From Faecalimonas sp. (lineage in GTDB: Bacteria > Bacillota > Clostridia > Lachnospirales > Lachnospiraceae): a stretch of 15,588 nt of DNA. Position numbers and translations under genes: made by a program. Shown here one piece after another: positions 8,500-15,134 of the stretch. Each line of letters starts with the position of its first letter. Position 1 is the first letter of the stretch. A model generated the notes under the pieces. That model did no database searches, was not told the origin of the DNA, and saw only the letters and a program-made list of their open reading frames with translations. Location of the stretch: contig JAHHTN010000047.1 in NCBI GenBank assembly GCA_020024645.1, positions 1-15,588 on the forward strand. The letters run 5' to 3'.

Positions 8500-9465
8500 A
8501 TGCAGGAAATTCAAATTTCAGCAAATGAAGCGGGGCAGCGTTTGGACAAACTTTTGGTAAAATATTTGAATGAAGCACCAAAAAGTTTTCTATATAAAAT
8601 GTTGCGAAAAAAAAATATTGTTTTAAATGGGAAAAAAGCAACTGGAAACGAAAAACTTGTGTCGGGCGATAGCGTGAAACTATTTTTATCAGATGAGACT
8701 ATACAAAAATTTTCTAAAGAGATTAAGATTTGTAAGGTAAACACAAATTTAGACATTATATATGAAGATAAAGATATTTTACTTGTCAATAAGCCGGTAG
8801 GTATGTTATCCCAAAAAGCAGAGGCAAAAGATGTTTCTTTGGTTGAACATTTGATGTCTTATTTATTGGAGTCTGGACAATTAACAAAAGAAAATCTAAA
8901 AAGTTTTAAACCATCTATATGCAATCGGTTAGATAGAAATACAAGTGGACTTGTTGTGTGTGGAAAGAGTTTGAAAGGGCTTCAAGTAATGGGACAATTA
9001 TTTAAAGATAGAAGTCTAAAAAAATATTATCGTTGCATTGTTGCTGGAAAAGTAACAGAAGAGCAGTATGTAAAAGGTTATCTCAGTAAAAACGAAAAGA
9101 AAAATCAAGTGACCATTAGCACTACGTATTTTCCAGATAGTCAAGAAATTGAAACGGAATATAGACCGATTCAGCAATTAAAAGAAGGTACTTTATTAGA
9201 AGTACATCTGATTACAGGAAAAACACATCAGATTCGAGCACATTTGGCTTCACAAGGTCACGCGATTATCGGTGATTATAAATATGGAGATAGAGAAGTA
9301 AATGATAGATATAAAAAACAGTATCATTTATCTCACCAACTTCTACACGCCTATAGACTAGAAATGCCTAAAATGGATGAAGAACTTTTGCAGCTTTCAC
9401 AAAAAATATTTATTGCATCTTTGCCGAAGCAATTTGAAAAAATAATAGAAGGTGAGAGTAGATAA
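8500..9465 (+). CDS. RluA-family (RluC/RluD-like) pseudouridine synthase
   Basis: This 321-residue protein has an N-terminal S4 domain (about residues 5-65; QRLDKLLVKYL and NIVLNGKKA) and a catalytic RluA-type domain. The strand VNKPVGMLSQ is followed by the active-site loop NRLDRNTSGLVV, with catalytic Asp145. TGKTHQIRAHLASQGHAIIGDYKYG is the typical RluA-family C-terminal motif. Such enzymes convert uridines in 23S rRNA to pseudouridine, and the S4 domain favours the RluC/RluD branch over tRNA-acting RluA. The usual histidine of the HRLD motif is Asn here (residue 142). Which uridines it modifies cannot be decided from the sequence, so no symbol is given. The stop codon directly abuts the recU start. 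Confidence 0.9.
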   Translation: MQEIQISANEAGQRLDKLLVKYLNEAPKSFLYKMLRKKNIVLNGKKATGNEKLVSGDSVKLFLSDETIQKFSKEIKICKVNTNLDIIYEDKDILLVNKPVGMLSQKAEAKDVSLVEHLMSYLLESGQLTKENLKSFKPSICNRLDRNTSGLVVCGKSLKGLQVMGQLFKDRSLKKYYRCIVAGKVTEEQYVKGYLSKNEKKNQVTISTTYFPDSQEIETEYRPIQQLKEGTLLEVHLITGKTHQIRAHLASQGHAIIGDYKYGDREVNDRYKKQYHLSHQLLHAYRLEMPKMDEELLQLSQKIFIASLPKQFEKIIEGESR

Positions 9466-10008
9466 ATGGGAACTTGGAATTCAAGAGGACTTCGTGGTTC
9501 GACATTAGAAGATTTTATTAATAGAACAAATGAAAGGTATTTGGAAAAGGGGTTAGCGTTGATACAAAAAATTCCAACTCCAATTACTCCGGTAAGAATT
9601 GACAAAGAACATCGACATATTACTTTGGCATATTTTGAGCAACAAAGTACCGTAGATTATATCGGAGCGGTACAGGGAATTCCAGTTTGTTTTGATGCAA
9701 AAGAATGTAGTTCGGATACGTTTCCGCTACAAAATATCCATGAGCATCAAGTTACATTTATGAAGAATTTTGAAAAGCAGGGAGGAATTTCTTTTTTGCT
9801 TATTTATTATAGTGAAAAAAATATTTTGTATTATATGCGTTTAAAAGAGTTACTACAATACTGGAAGCGTTCTTTAAATGGAGGGAGAAAAAGTTTTCGA
9901 TTTGATGAATTAGATAGAGAATTTTTTTTAACTCTTTCTAATGGTTGCTTTGTGCCATATTTAAATACTATACAAAAAGATTTGGATATGAGGGAACTCT
10001 CTGATTAG
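9466..10008 (+). CDS. recU: Holliday junction resolvase RecU
   Basis: This 180-residue RecU is the Firmicute-type enzyme that cuts four-way DNA junctions and works with RuvAB in recombination and chromosome segregation. It matches the family in order: NSRGLRGSTLEDFINRTNERY near the N-terminus, PTPI at 37-40, STVDYIGAVQGIPVCFDAKE in the catalytic core, and FPLQNIHEHQ after it. By alignment from memory to Bacillus RecU, Asp64 and Lys79 correspond to catalytic Asp88 and Lys103, while Asp77 stands where Bacillus has Glu101. The N-terminus lacks the roughly 30-residue extension of Bacillus RecU, which explains the shorter length. The ATG directly follows the stop of the pseudouridine synthase gene. 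In Bacillus recU sits beside a penicillin-binding protein gene; here it lies in an RNA-modification operon. Confidence 0.92.
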   Translation: MGTWNSRGLRGSTLEDFINRTNERYLEKGLALIQKIPTPITPVRIDKEHRHITLAYFEQQSTVDYIGAVQGIPVCFDAKECSSDTFPLQNIHEHQVTFMKNFEKQGGISFLLIYYSEKNILYYMRLKELLQYWKRSLNGGRKSFRFDELDREFFLTLSNGCFVPYLNTIQKDLDMRELSD

Positions 10009-10021
10009 ATAGGAGAAAAGT

Positions 10022-11275
10022 ATGAGTTATAAAAGACTAATTCCATGTATATTTATATATAATGGGAAAGCGATAAAATGGTTTCAAGACAAGGAAGTTG
10101 TTTCTGAAAACGTAGTTGAATTAGCACAATATTATAGTGAACAAGGGGCTGATGAATTACTTGTGTTTGACTTATCTGAAAGCGATGAGGATCATACGGA
10201 ATCCATAGAATTAATACAGAAGATAAATAGAGTGATTCCTATACCAATGATTGCTGGAGGAAATATAAAACGATTAGAAGATGTAAAAAGGTTATTGTAT
10301 ACAGGAGTAAAACGTGTTATGTTAAATTTTTCAAAATCAGACATGTTTTCATTAGCGCAAGAAGCAACAAACCGATTTGGAAAAGAAAAAATAGCAGTTT
10401 CTTTAAATGATTTTGATGCCTTATTTAAGCAACAACAATTGATTGAAGAATATAGTAGCGAATTGATTTTTATGCATCGATTGGATCTAAATTCTGTGAT
10501 GAATATAACAAATATTCCGTGTATTATTGTGACGGATACAGATTCAGAAGAAGAGTTGTTTAATATACTTAGATGTCCAGGCGTAAAAGGACTTTCGGGT
10601 CGGTTTGTAAGCGATGTGAAAATGCAGTTTTCTGATTTTAAAGATAAATGCGCAGAAAGAGATATTAAAATAACTTCTTTTGAAAGTCTTATGGATTTTT
10701 CGGAATTTCATATTCATACAAATGGGACTATTTCTGTTATTACACAAGATTATAAAACAGGAGAAATTTTGTCTGTACGAAAAATGAATCGGGAGGCTTT
10801 TGAAACAACTGTTAAAACTGGGAAAATGACTTATTATAGTCCGGACTTAGATTGTATAGAAAGTAAACAGAATCAATATGTAAAATCTATGACGGTTAAT
10901 GAGACTAGAGATATCTTGCTTGCAAAAATTGATTTTCGAGAAAAAACAGAAACATATTTCACACAATCTTTAATTGGAAGCGATGAAAGTAAAAAAGATC
11001 CTATGCAGATATTTGAATATGTATATCAAACAATTTTAGATAGAAAACGAAACCCTAAACAAGATTCATATACTACATATCTATTTGACAAAGGACTTGA
11101 TAAAATTTTAAAAAAAATAGGTGAAGAAGCAACGGAAATTGTAATCGCTGCTAAGAACCCAAATCAAGATGAATTAAAAAGCGAATTTGTAGATTTTCTA
11201 TATCATGCCATGGTGCTTATGGTGGAAAGGGATGTAACTTGGGAAGAACTGACGGAAGAAATGGCAAAACGATAA
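10022..11275 (+). CDS. hisIE: HisF-HisI-HisE-like fusion with only the HisE domain apparently intact
   Basis: This 417-residue protein is built as three histidine-pathway modules. Residues 1-225 resemble the HisF/HisA barrel (KRLIPCIFIYNG, QGADELLVFDLSES, AGGNIKRLEDVKRLLYTGV). HisF's catalytic Asp11 is Phe11, and the residue matching Asp130 is Asn129. Residues 232-320 resemble HisI, phosphoribosyl-AMP cyclohydrolase. The KGETSGH motif is missing, the DxDxD metal site reads TVNETRD, and the C-terminal cysteine motif (CHTG...SCF) has become YFTQSLIG, so cyclohydrolase activity looks lost. Residues 325-417 match HisE, phosphoribosyl-ATP pyrophosphohydrolase, closely. They keep SYTTYLFDKGLDKILKKIGEEATE and the second metal motif SEFVDFLYH (ExxD). 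No other histidine gene is in the window. It ends the operon, 13 bases after recU with AGGAG, just before a terminator. It may still hydrolyse PR-ATP or another nucleotide. Confidence 0.85.
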   Translation: MSYKRLIPCIFIYNGKAIKWFQDKEVVSENVVELAQYYSEQGADELLVFDLSESDEDHTESIELIQKINRVIPIPMIAGGNIKRLEDVKRLLYTGVKRVMLNFSKSDMFSLAQEATNRFGKEKIAVSLNDFDALFKQQQLIEEYSSELIFMHRLDLNSVMNITNIPCIIVTDTDSEEELFNILRCPGVKGLSGRFVSDVKMQFSDFKDKCAERDIKITSFESLMDFSEFHIHTNGTISVITQDYKTGEILSVRKMNREAFETTVKTGKMTYYSPDLDCIESKQNQYVKSMTVNETRDILLAKIDFREKTETYFTQSLIGSDESKKDPMQIFEYVYQTILDRKRNPKQDSYTTYLFDKGLDKILKKIGEEATEIVIAAKNPNQDELKSEFVDFLYHAMVLMVERDVTWEELTEEMAKR

Positions 11276-11290
11276 ATTCTAAATAGCGAA

Positions 11291-11333
11291 AGAGGACATA
11301 TACTTTATTGGGAGGATATGTTCTTTTTGTTTT
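11291..11333 (+). terminator. intrinsic terminator of the nine-gene operon
   Basis: Left arm AGAGGACATAT (11291-11301) pairs over 11 positions, two of them G-U, with ATATGTTCTTT (11316-11326) across a 14-base loop. A T-rich run, TTGTTTT, follows. It lies 15 bases after the stop of the last gene in the run. Confidence 0.75.
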
Positions 11334-11363
11334 AGAAGAAAATGCAAGAATGGAGATGAAAAA

Positions 11364-11642
11364 ATGAATGAAGTAGAAAGAAGGCGACGGCAACTTTTAG
11401 AAGAAACGAGAAAAAAATATGGGGATTCAAGGATAGTTCCGGCAATTCATCCACGATATGGCTCTATTTATTCAGAATTGTATGAAGAAAAGTCAGAGAG
11501 AAGTAGTGGCTTGCTTTTACGAATAATTATTGCCATTTTATTATTTGTTTTATTTATAGTAATGGATTACAGTGGAGAAAAAGTAGCTACAGTTGATAGT
11601 AAACGAATTGTAAAAGCAATACAGGCAGAAATGAATGAATAA
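11364..11642 (+). CDS. small single-pass membrane protein, function unknown
   Basis: This is a 92-residue protein I cannot assign. Its first 20 residues are highly charged (VERRRRQLLEETRKKYG) and helical. A middle stretch (IVPAIHPRYGSIYSEL) follows, then a single transmembrane helix at about 49-67 (GLLLRIIIAILLFVLFIVM). A short, mostly polar tail of 25 residues ends the protein. The Arg-rich N-terminus predicts an N-in, C-out topology with no cleavable signal, so the tail (VDSKRIVKAIQAEMNE) would be outside. A GGAGATG Shine-Dalgarno sits just upstream. It follows the operon terminator, and I see no convincing promoter of its own in the 30 bases between, so it may be made by read-through. The reading frame and Shine-Dalgarno support a real gene. 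Confidence 0.7.
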   Translation: MNEVERRRRQLLEETRKKYGDSRIVPAIHPRYGSIYSELYEEKSERSSGLLLRIIIAILLFVLFIVMDYSGEKVATVDSKRIVKAIQAEMNE

Positions 11643-11644
11643 AG

Positions 11645-11673
11645 TTGCAGTTTGCAAAAGAGATTTGTATAAT
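11645..11673 (+). promoter_or_regulatory. promoter of the aldo/keto reductase gene
   Basis: A perfect -10, TATAAT, lies at 11668-11673. TTGCAG at 11645-11650 (TTG conserved, 3 of 6) is 17 bases upstream. The predicted transcription start near 11680 leaves a leader of about 47 bases before the ATG at 11727. Confidence 0.65.
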
Positions 11674-11726
11674 AAAATATGAGTGAGAATGCATTTTATA
11701 AAGTGCGTACTGAAGGAGAGAAGACA

Positions 11727-12839
11727 ATGATTTACAAAGAGTTTAAAGATGGGATTCAATTATCTAGATTAGGAATGGGAACAATGCGATTACCGATTTT
11801 GGATAAGGATAATGAAAAAATCGATTATGAAAAGGCAACAAAACTAATTGATGACTGTATGAAACAAGGGATTAATTATTATGATACAGCGTATATTTAT
11901 CACGGTGGAAAATCTGAAGAATTTCTTGGAAAAGCATTAGCAAAATATCCGCGTGAAAATTATTATGTAACTGATAAATATAATTTTCAAGCAGAGCCTA
12001 ATTATCAAAAACAATTTAAAGAACAATTATTGCGTTTAAATATGGATACAATAGATTTTTATTTGCTCCATAGTATACAGGACTCATTTGTGGATGAGAT
12101 GATTGGAAATGGATGTATTGAATATTTTGATCAGATGAAACAGGAAGGAAAAATCAGATATTTAGGATTTTCTTTTCATGGTTCACCAAGGGTAATGAAA
12201 AAATTATTACCCCTGTATTCATGGGATTTTGTGCAAATTCAGTTAAATTATTATGATTGGTATTTTGAAGATGCTAAAGAGTTATATGAAATGCTTGTTG
12301 AAGCAAATATTCCAATTATGGTTATGGAACCAGTGCATGGTGGATTATTAGCAAATTTAGCAGAAGATGCAGCAAAGGAACTACAAGAATTGAATGCAGA
12401 AAATTCAATTGCTTCATGGGCAATGCGCTGGGTGATGGATTTGGATTGTGTACAGGTTGTACTGAGTGGAATGTCAGATCAAAATCAAGTTAATGATAAT
12501 GTAAAGACGTTTTCAGAAGCAGTTTCTTTGACTGCAGAAGAGCAAGAAAAGATTGAGAAGGTTGCAAAAATTCAGCATGCAGCAATTACGATACCTTGTA
12601 CAGCATGTAATTATTGTACACCAAATTGTCCTAAAGAACTGGATATTCCTAAATTATTAAAGTGCTACAATGAAGCAAAGATTGGTGGTGCATGGAGAGT
12701 ACGTTATTTGAAGGATATATCGAAAGAAAAAGGACCATTAGGTTGTATAGGATGCAAGGTCTGTACAAAACATTGTCCTCAAGGATTTGCTATTCCTAAT
12801 TATATGAAAGAGTTGGCAGAAATGTTAAAAAAATTATAG
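11727..12839 (+). CDS. aldo/keto reductase with C-terminal double [4Fe-4S] domain
   Basis: This 370-residue oxidoreductase has an aldo/keto reductase barrel (about residues 1-275). The AKR tetrad is visible: Asp53 and Tyr58 in YDTAYIYHGG, Lys84 in VTDKYN, and His115 in LLHS. A ferredoxin-like tail follows with two full cluster motifs, Cys291/294/297/301 (CTACNYCTPNCP) and Cys340/343/346/350 (CIGCKVCTKHCP). Such fused forms are common in anaerobes. The clusters presumably pass electrons to or from the barrel; substrate and electron partner are not known. The frame is open from an ATG at 11679, but that codon sits at the predicted transcription start with no Shine-Dalgarno. The ATG at 11727, eight bases after AAGGAG (11713-11718), gives the usual MIYKEFKDGIQLSRLGMGTMR start. 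It has its own promoter and terminator, so it is probably expressed alone. Confidence 0.9.
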   Translation: MIYKEFKDGIQLSRLGMGTMRLPILDKDNEKIDYEKATKLIDDCMKQGINYYDTAYIYHGGKSEEFLGKALAKYPRENYYVTDKYNFQAEPNYQKQFKEQLLRLNMDTIDFYLLHSIQDSFVDEMIGNGCIEYFDQMKQEGKIRYLGFSFHGSPRVMKKLLPLYSWDFVQIQLNYYDWYFEDAKELYEMLVEANIPIMVMEPVHGGLLANLAEDAAKELQELNAENSIASWAMRWVMDLDCVQVVLSGMSDQNQVNDNVKTFSEAVSLTAEEQEKIEKVAKIQHAAITIPCTACNYCTPNCPKELDIPKLLKCYNEAKIGGAWRVRYLKDISKEKGPLGCIGCKVCTKHCPQGFAIPNYMKELAEMLKKL

Positions 12840-12870
12840 AAATAGAATTGGGAACATAATATAAATTAAA

Positions 12871-12900
12871 AGACAGTACTTCTAAAAAGAGGAACTGTCT
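12871..12900. terminator. bidirectional intrinsic terminator between converging genes
   Basis: AGACAGTACTTCT (12871-12883) pairs with AGAGGAACTGTCT (12888-12900) around an AAAA loop. Seven perfect outer pairs are followed by one mismatch and five more pairs. TTCGTTTTAA follows on the plus strand, and TTTAATTTAT follows when read on the minus strand. It thus ends both the aldo/keto reductase gene and the S15 peptidase gene. Confidence 0.85.
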
Positions 12901-12917
12901 TTCGTTTTAATTAAATT

Positions 12918-15044
12918 TTATTTTGCACTTAACGTATAATTTTCGAAAACTTTAGTTACTGGAACTTCAGCATGTACAGAAGAATTTTCGATTTCGATAG
13001 AATATGTTTTATGAATTAAGCAATTTATAGGGTCCTCTGTAGCAATGACTACAGCAAGACAATGTCCTGGTTCTATAGTGTATCTTGTTGCATTCAGATA
13101 TATATGGTAATCGTGATATTCTCCTTTTTTCAATTGAATGCTATTTGTTGCTGTTTCAGGTTCATATCCTGCTTCTGGATTACAAAGGTCTGCAAAAGCA
13201 CGTGTAATAACTCTATAATTTTTGTGTACAGTAGAAAATTCTACTTCATCAAATGGAGGAAGCTCTCCTCCGTTTACAATTCCTTTTTCTTTTATTGTAA
13301 CTACTGGTACAATATTTCTTTCAGGATCTACTGTTTGAATGCTATTAAATTTTTCGTCACAAACATCACAAAGAAGAACTGTAATTTCAATATCGTCCAT
13401 TTTTCCGGAGAACGCAGAAGAACCAAGTTTCATTGTGAGAGTATCGGCATCGTTTCTGTTTTCAGGATTAAAATCATTTTCTGAATTTCCATCTTTTAAA
13501 GCTGCTTTTAAGCTAACGCAAACTGTTCCTTGTATAGTTACAGGTTTTTCAAATGGAGCAGTGAGATAGCGTTTGTTCATATTGGTAGATTCCTGTACTA
13601 CAACATCATCAAAGTTTTCTGCACTAATATTAGCGTTTTCCCAGTTGGTATCAATGATAGTTACACCAGACTCAATGCTTTCTAATTTCATGTTGTGTTT
13701 TGTTGTCCAAGAATCTTCTGTTTCCCAGTTTCTCTGATTTAGGTTATCTTGTGCTAGGACTGCAGGCATACTTTCTGCATTGTTTTCTATATCGTATAGA
13801 TAATGGGAAATCCATTCATTTACAATATCATCATAAAATTTTCCGTCTATAAGGATCCCGTAATTTTTGTTTGGCATAGTAGGGGTGATATGTGGTCCTT
13901 GATGAATGAGAGCTTTTACAGTTTGTCCAGCTTTTTCAAAAGATTTATGCATCATTTCAAATTGTTTTGTAGAAACATTTTCGTCATTTAAGCCTTGTAC
14001 AATTAAAGCACTACATTTGAGTTTATCCGCATTAAGTCTATAGTTTCCACTTCCCCAAAAGTCTTTATCATAATCAAAACCACATTTGAGTTGTTGGAAA
14101 CTTAATTCATGGTGGAACGCTGCAATATCATTACGTTCTTTTTCTGTTAAAGTCGCATCATTGTAACGACTTGAACAAAAATATGCAAGGAAACTATTCA
14201 ACATTTCTTTAGGCCAATATCGTTGAGCCCCTTGTTGATTTTGTTGGCTATACCAATCGGAAATTCCTGCAACGGGTACAATTGTTTTAAGTCCTTCTAC
14301 ACCTGTTGTTGCTACTGCAAAAGGCATAGTTCCAGCATAGGATCTACCTGTCATAGCAACGTTACCATTTGACCAATCAGCTTTAGTTGCGATTGTACAT
14401 TCACGGTCTGCATAAGCAACGCGATTTCCATGTAACCATTCAACAACAAATTTAAAGGCATCTCTTTCATAGTCAGATCCTACATAATTAAAACCATCAG
14501 AACCAAGAGAGCCGAAACCAGCACTTATAATCACGGCAAAACCACGTACTAGATAATAATTGAAATTATCAAGGTTTTCATAAACCATGCTGTTGTTATT
14601 GCCTTTGTCTGGATAATACCAGTCAGTAGGGTCGGCTTTCAAAGAAAGATTCAAGCTACTAATGTAATCTGTAGGAATACGAGCAGGCACTGTTTTATTA
14701 AGGTCTGCAAAATCGAATTTGTGATATTCTTTGTTTTCTACTTGTTTCATATGGTCGTAACCATCTGCTTGAACACCTGCACAGTATGGACGTGCTTCAA
14801 ATAAAGAAGCTGCTTTGTAATTACCTTCTACAGAACTACGTGGAACTTGAATGAAAACTTTTATAAGATCTCTTTTTCCATCTCCGTCCATATCGTAATC
14901 AGATTCAACATACACACAATACCTTACAATAGTAGATGTCTTTGGATCATATTTTTCTCCAGATTTTCCGTCTGTGAAAGGGAAAACGGGTTGTGCCAAT
15001 CCGTTTTCAAAAACGGGAACGTTACTATAATTTTTGTTTGTCAT
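12918..15044 (-). CDS. pepX: Xaa-Pro dipeptidyl-peptidase (S15 / CocE-NonD family)
   Basis: This 708-residue serine hydrolase fits the PepX/CocE family, which frees Xaa-Pro dipeptides from peptide N-termini. After a short N-terminal region comes DMDGDGKRD (residues 51-59), the acidic turn found in PepX proteins. The alpha/beta-hydrolase follows, with nucleophile Ser235 in GRSYAGTM, Asp354 in VQGLNDENV and His385 in HQGPHITP. A C-terminal jelly-roll domain typical of the family covers about 430-708. No signal peptide is present, so it should act in the cytoplasm on imported peptides. The length is about 50 residues below that of lactic-acid bacterial PepX (about 760), mainly for lack of their larger N-terminal domain. 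Another CocE-type ester or amide substrate is possible. GAGGAG lies six bases before the ATG. Antisense open frames here are shadows. Confidence 0.85.
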   Translation of the reverse strand: MTNKNYSNVPVFENGLAQPVFPFTDGKSGEKYDPKTSTIVRYCVYVESDYDMDGDGKRDLIKVFIQVPRSSVEGNYKAASLFEARPYCAGVQADGYDHMKQVENKEYHKFDFADLNKTVPARIPTDYISSLNLSLKADPTDWYYPDKGNNNSMVYENLDNFNYYLVRGFAVIISAGFGSLGSDGFNYVGSDYERDAFKFVVEWLHGNRVAYADRECTIATKADWSNGNVAMTGRSYAGTMPFAVATTGVEGLKTIVPVAGISDWYSQQNQQGAQRYWPKEMLNSFLAYFCSSRYNDATLTEKERNDIAAFHHELSFQQLKCGFDYDKDFWGSGNYRLNADKLKCSALIVQGLNDENVSTKQFEMMHKSFEKAGQTVKALIHQGPHITPTMPNKNYGILIDGKFYDDIVNEWISHYLYDIENNAESMPAVLAQDNLNQRNWETEDSWTTKHNMKLESIESGVTIIDTNWENANISAENFDDVVVQESTNMNKRYLTAPFEKPVTIQGTVCVSLKAALKDGNSENDFNPENRNDADTLTMKLGSSAFSGKMDDIEITVLLCDVCDEKFNSIQTVDPERNIVPVVTIKEKGIVNGGELPPFDEVEFSTVHKNYRVITRAFADLCNPEAGYEPETATNSIQLKKGEYHDYHIYLNATRYTIEPGHCLAVVIATEDPINCLIHKTYSIEIENSSVHAEVPVTKVFENYTLSAK
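14982..15016 (-). other. mutually exclusive short hairpins in the first codons of pepX
   Basis: In the mRNA direction three segments follow one another. A is CCGTTTT (15016-15010), B is GAAAACGG (15008-15001), and C is CCGTTTTC (14989-14982). B can pair with A (six pairs, four-base loop) or with C (eight perfect pairs, 11-base loop), but not with both. They cover codons 10-21, within 30-60 bases of the start codon. The pattern partly reflects the repeated Pro-Val-Phe codons, so a regulatory role is uncertain. Confidence 0.35.
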
Positions 15045-15105
15045 ACTGGTCTCCTCATTATTAAAATAATAATAAATTATAATGTTAAAATGTATTTTTA
15101 TTAAT

Positions 15106-15134
15106 ATTATAGGTAGTATTTAGGATAGTGTCAA
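15106..15134 (-). promoter_or_regulatory. perfect consensus sigma-A promoter for pepX
   Basis: Read on the minus strand, TTGACA (15134-15129) and TATAAT (15111-15106) both match consensus in all six positions and are separated by exactly 17 bases. Transcription should start near 15099, giving a leader of about 55 AT-rich bases. The -35 lies inside the last codons of the upstream gene on the same strand. Confidence 0.85.

Noticed and set aside
10022..11275. Part of a histidine biosynthesis operon
   Set aside because: No other his gene is in the window, and two of its three modules lack catalytic residues.
11311..11333. Tiny leader peptide frame (ATG at 11318 after GGGAGG)
   Set aside because: The spacing of two bases between GGAGG and ATG is too short, the frame is five codons, and the bases are already explained as the terminator stem and T run.
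11276..11363. Riboswitch or attenuator before the small membrane protein gene
   Set aside because: Only one simple hairpin with a T run is present, directly after the operon's last stop; no aptamer-like conserved structure is seen.
11679..11726. Longer N-terminus for the aldo/keto reductase
   Set aside because: The extra 16 codons begin at the predicted transcription start, have no Shine-Dalgarno, and would contain the real Shine-Dalgarno of the ATG at 11727.
13062..13569. Open frames on the plus strand opposite the S15 peptidase gene
   Set aside because: They are antisense to a well-supported gene, have unusual residue composition (rich in Phe, Ser, Cys), and lack a Shine-Dalgarno; they are frame shadows.
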